Assembly: GCA_903910005.1 (NCBI GenBank)
Contig: CAIVXW010000224.1
Location: 1 to 16,564, forward strand
Direction: 5' to 3'
Length of the DNA: 16,564 nucleotides
DNA from: an uncultured Methylococcaceae bacterium
GTDB taxonomy: Bacteria; Pseudomonadota; Gammaproteobacteria; Methylococcales; Methylococcaceae
Made by a program: the position numbers and the translations under genes. A model generated the notes under the pieces. The model was not told the origin of the DNA and did not search any database. It was given only the letters and a program-made list of their open reading frames with translations. Below are positions 13,803-16,564 of this stretch, one piece after another (position 1 is the first letter of the stretch; the number at the start of each line of letters is the position of its first letter).

Positions 13803-14561
13803 ATGAGCCTCCGCAACGTCATCATCCATTATCATTTTTTCAAGAACGCCGGAACCTCGCTCGACCATAGCCTCAAAAAGGCTTTTCCGGGCGGCTGGCT
13901 TCAGCTTGAGACCGATGCCGAGGGACCGGTGACGGCGGACAGGATACTCTCCCGCTTCCGCGAACAACCCGAGCTGGTGGTGCTGTCCTCGCACACGGCC
14001 CGTCTGGCCCTGCCCAGGCCGGATGACATGCAGATCTTTCCGCTGGTCTTCATCCGCCATCCGCTGGATCGGGTGCTGTCGGTCTATCAGTTCGAACGAC
14101 GCCAGACCGAAGACACCGAAGGTTCGCTGCAGGCCCGCAAACTGGAACTGCCGGCCTTCGTCGAGTGGCGTCTTGACAGGCCACGCGATCATTCCTTCCG
14201 TAATTTTCAGGTTCACCGGCTGGCAGGGCTGGCGGACGACGGCGGCAATCCGGCTGATCCTTACCGTCTGGGGTTGGAAGGCTTGCAAAAACTGCCATTC
14301 GTCGGGCTGGTTGAGGCCTTCGATCAATCCATTCACTGCCTGCAGGCCTGGCTGCGTCCCTGGTTTGCGGGCATTGAACTCAAAACCGTCAAGCTGAACG
14401 TCACCCAGGCAGAGCAAACCACCCTGGTTGAACGACTGGCCCACCTGAAAGCCAGCCTGGGCCCGGCCCTTTATCTCAGACTGCTGCAGGAAAATGAGGC
14501 CGACATGCAGTTGTATCGCCAGGTTGCCGCGATGTATGACCGCCACCAGATTCCTGCATGA
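13803..14561 (+). CDS. PAPS-dependent sulfotransferase (Sulfotransfer_2 type)
   Basis: 252 residues. It would transfer sulfate from 3'-phosphoadenosine-5'-phosphosulfate (PAPS) to an acceptor, here most likely a carbohydrate. The 5'-phosphosulfate loop is HYHFFKNAGTSLDHSLKKAF at 9-28, with Lys14, Thr18 and Ser19 in the expected places. The 3'-phosphate site is FIRHPLDRVLSVYQFERR at 83-100, with Arg85, Pro87, Arg90 and Ser93. The rest is a helical variable acceptor region. The start ATG at 13803 has AGGA 9 nt upstream. It lies 22 nt after the glycosyltransferase and its TGA overlaps the ATG of the kinase (ATGA, 4 nt). Its context suggests sulfation of the glycan made by the preceding enzyme. 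Confidence 0.9.
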   Translation: MSLRNVIIHYHFFKNAGTSLDHSLKKAFPGGWLQLETDAEGPVTADRILSRFREQPELVVLSSHTARLALPRPDDMQIFPLVFIRHPLDRVLSVYQFERRQTEDTEGSLQARKLELPAFVEWRLDRPRDHSFRNFQVHRLAGLADDGGNPADPYRLGLEGLQKLPFVGLVEAFDQSIHCLQAWLRPWFAGIELKTVKLNVTQAEQTTLVERLAHLKASLGPALYLRLLQENEADMQLYRQVAAMYDRHQIPA

Positions 14562-16255
14562 CCCGGCCCCGCCCGCGACAGCGGGTCAGGAACAGCATCC
14601 GCTGGAAATTGCTCAGCACACTCCTGGGATTGATCGTTGTGCTGGTGGTAGCACTGACAGCCATGGAACTGGCGTTACAGCAAAAAACCCTGGAGGTGGA
14701 GTTGGCTCAACGGATTAGTCTCATGAAGGAGACGTTACTGGAGCGGGGCAAAGGTCTGTCCGGCCTGTTGCTGAGTCAGATCGAAAACGAAGTGGCCGCC
14801 CTGAATTTTTCGCAAATACAAAAGTTGCTGAAGCACTCCATGGCGGAATCGCCCTGGCTGGATTATGCCATTCTGGTGAATACCGACGGGCTGGCCTTCA
14901 TTCATACCCTGCACCCGGAACTGGAGCAGGAAATTTTGACCGATGAGCCCGACCACTTTGCCCTGAGCCAGGCCAGTCAAACCTACCGTGAATACCCCGA
15001 GACCGGGGTAATCGAATACATTCTGCCCATTCACTTCGGAGCGCGACGCTGGGGCGTTCTACGCCTCGGGTTCAGCACCCAACCCCTGCAACAGGAAATA
15101 GCCCGTTCCCGGGCCGATCTGATGGCCGTCACCCGCGAACTGCTGCTGGGCTCCACCGTCATTGCCGCAGTCTTCATTCTGCTGGGATCCGGTCTGGTAC
15201 TGGTGCTGTCCACCACCCTGACCCGTCCCCTGATTCGTCTGACCGAGTCGGTACGCGAAGTCGGGCGTGGCAACTATGACCAGGCTGCCCGCCTGATGGA
15301 AGACGCTGCCGGCTCTACCCGCCGCGAACTGGCCTCCCAGGGAGAAATCGGCCTGCTGGCGGTGTCGTTCATTGATATGGCCAATGAAGTGAGACAGTCA
15401 CAGCAGGCTCTGGAACACTCCAACCGTACCCTGGAGGAAAAAGTCAGGGATCGCACCCTGGAACTGGAACAGGCCAATGACAAACTCAAGGAGTTGGATC
15501 AACTCAAAACCAGTTTTCTCTCCACCGTGTCGCACGAACTGCGAACCCCGCTGACCTCCGTGCTGGGTTTTGCCCGCATCATCCAGAAAAAATTTGAAAC
15601 CAGCCTGATGCCCGCCCTGGAAACCCACCCGGATGGCAAAGTCAGAAAAGCCCTGCGCCAGGTGATGGACAATACCGGCATTATTGTCGAAGAGGGCGAA
15701 CGCCTGACCAGCCTGATTAACGATGTGCTGGATCTGGCCAAAATGGAAGCAGGCCGCATCGACTGGAACCGGCAGGAACTGGCCCTTGCAGACGTGGTGG
15801 AACGGGCCATGTCGGCCACCACCGCACTGTTTGCCCATAAGCCGGTCGAATTCAGCAAAGAGCTAACCAACGATTTGCCGTGTATCACGGGTGATCGTGA
15901 CCGGCTGATTCAGGTCGTCATCAACCTGATTTCCAATGCCGTCAAATTTACCGATCAGGGTCGGGTCGTTTGCCGGGTAATTCCGGGTGAGGCTGAACTG
16001 ATCGTGAGTGTCGCCGACACCGGCTGCGGTATCAAACCCGAAGATCAGCCCCTGGTGTTTGAAAAGTTCAAGCAGGTTGGCGACACCCTGACCGACAAAC
16101 CCCGGGGAACCGGTCTGGGCCTGCCCATTTGTCAGGAAATCATCGCCCATCACGGCGGCAGGCTGTGGGTCGAGAGTGAACCCGGTGTGGGCAGTACCTT
16201 CAGTTTCAGCGTACCGCTAAAACCCCGCTCAGGCGATCAACCCGATGCGACGTGA
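14558..16255 (+). CDS. membrane sensor histidine kinase (HAMP, HisKA, HATPase)
   Basis: 565 residues. Transmembrane helices at about 18-38 and 198-220 enclose a 160-residue periplasmic sensor domain of Cache-like size; its ligand is unknown. A HAMP linker follows (about 221-280, with RPLIRLTESVREVGRGNYDQ), then a coiled coil (about 280-318). The HisKA motif STVSHELRTPLTSVLGFAR contains the phospho-acceptor His326. The ATPase shows the N box NLISNAVKF (Asn460), G1 DTGCGI (487-492), F box FEKFKQ and G2 GTGLGL (517-522), so it should be active. No receiver domain is attached and no response regulator gene is in the window. Its start overlaps the sulfotransferase stop by 4 nt and its end overlaps the next gene by 11 nt, so co-translation is likely. 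Confidence 0.95.
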   Translation: MTRPRPRQRVRNSIRWKLLSTLLGLIVVLVVALTAMELALQQKTLEVELAQRISLMKETLLERGKGLSGLLLSQIENEVAALNFSQIQKLLKHSMAESPWLDYAILVNTDGLAFIHTLHPELEQEILTDEPDHFALSQASQTYREYPETGVIEYILPIHFGARRWGVLRLGFSTQPLQQEIARSRADLMAVTRELLLGSTVIAAVFILLGSGLVLVLSTTLTRPLIRLTESVREVGRGNYDQAARLMEDAAGSTRRELASQGEIGLLAVSFIDMANEVRQSQQALEHSNRTLEEKVRDRTLELEQANDKLKELDQLKTSFLSTVSHELRTPLTSVLGFARIIQKKFETSLMPALETHPDGKVRKALRQVMDNTGIIVEEGERLTSLINDVLDLAKMEAGRIDWNRQELALADVVERAMSATTALFAHKPVEFSKELTNDLPCITGDRDRLIQVVINLISNAVKFTDQGRVVCRVIPGEAELIVSVADTGCGIKPEDQPLVFEKFKQVGDTLTDKPRGTGLGLPICQEIIAHHGGRLWVESEPGVGSTFSFSVPLKPRSGDQPDAT

Positions 16256-16564
16256 CATCAATCTCAAACGCCTGTGTCAGCGCGAACCGGCCCGAACCCT
16301 GCTCACCCGCCTGATGGCGTTGAGCCCCGAACCGCTCAGTCTGTACGATGGCGACGGCACGCTGATCCTGCAATCGGCCGGGCAAGGGCTTGAACCCCCG
16401 GCCCGGGTAGAGGCTCTGATCCCGACCGGAGACGGGGCTGGCATCCCCGCACGGGTGACGGGCGGAAGCCAGGCCGGACTGCTGGCCGACTGGGTGACTT
16501 TCATCCTGCAAAAGGAGCAGGACAGCCGGGAACTGGCCCGCGACACCCTGAGCAAATACAAGGA
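16245..16564 (+). CDS. N-terminal part of a cytoplasmic protein, probably signalling (cut by window edge)
   Basis: Partial frame of 106 codons, open to the window end, starting at the ATG at 16245, which overlaps the kinase stop by 11 nt. The start is MRRDINLKRLCQREPARTLL, followed by a compact segment with LSLYDGDGTLILQS (about 31-44) that resembles a small sensor fold, then a helical stretch ending in ILQKEQDSRELARDTLSKYK at about 87-106 that looks like the start of a coiled coil. In proteins with such a start, a GAF domain and then an effector (nucleotide cyclase or PP2C-type phosphatase) often follow; this is an inference from the pattern and cannot be checked here. Coupling to the histidine kinase suggests a partner in the same signalling pathway. 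Confidence 0.7.
   Translation, partial: MRRDINLKRLCQREPARTLLTRLMALSPEPLSLYDGDGTLILQSAGQGLEPPARVEALIPTGDGAGIPARVTGGSQAGLLADWVTFILQKEQDSRELARDTLSKYK

Overview
The window looks like a chromosomal segment of a Gammaproteobacterium with moderately high GC. The grounds are near full-length gatC, gatA, gatB and argS, argS directly followed by a SPOR-domain (FtsN-like) gene, and a large DUF748/AsmA-like gene. I cannot name genus or species. No tRNA, rRNA, transposase or cas gene is visible.

Left edge (1-846): a compact type II toxin-antitoxin module (RelE/HigB-like 'addiction module killer protein' plus its HTH antidote) on the + strand. It is bracketed by two near-identical 36-37 nt elements, each a perfect 8-bp GC-rich palindrome followed by GGATTGAAA(C/T), the form of a CRISPR repeat. 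The left copy starts at base 1, so an array may lie outside the window. The right copy has lost one C, ends in T instead of C, and stops about 10 nt before the gatB stop codon.

856-7008, minus strand: six closely packed genes read argS, SPOR protein, gatC, gatA, a membrane-anchored heptad-repeat coiled-coil protein, gatB. Gaps are 2, 18, 12, about 49 and 69 nt. A good sigma70-like promoter (7215-7186) precedes argS, and a GC-rich hairpin sits in its leader just before the ribosome binding site. A terminator-like hairpin follows gatA, so the last two genes may be expressed at a lower level. The products serve tRNA-Arg charging, tRNA-dependent amidation of Glu-tRNA(Gln)/Asp-tRNA(Asn), and an envelope or division function.

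7009-7373: divergent intergenic region with promoters for both sides.

7374-16564, plus strand: a DUF748 periplasmic protein; a 1131-residue glycosyltransferase with N-terminal beta-sandwich modules, a GT2 domain and a GT4-like domain; a PAPS-dependent sulfotransferase; a membrane sensor histidine kinase; and the start of a further gene cut by the window edge. The sulfotransferase, kinase and last gene overlap (4 and 11 nt), so they are probably translated together. This suggests a surface-glycan assembly and sulfation group tied to signalling. The most unusual observations are the toxin-antitoxin module between CRISPR-type repeats, the coiled-coil gene between gatA and gatB, and the nested domain layout of the glycosyltransferase.
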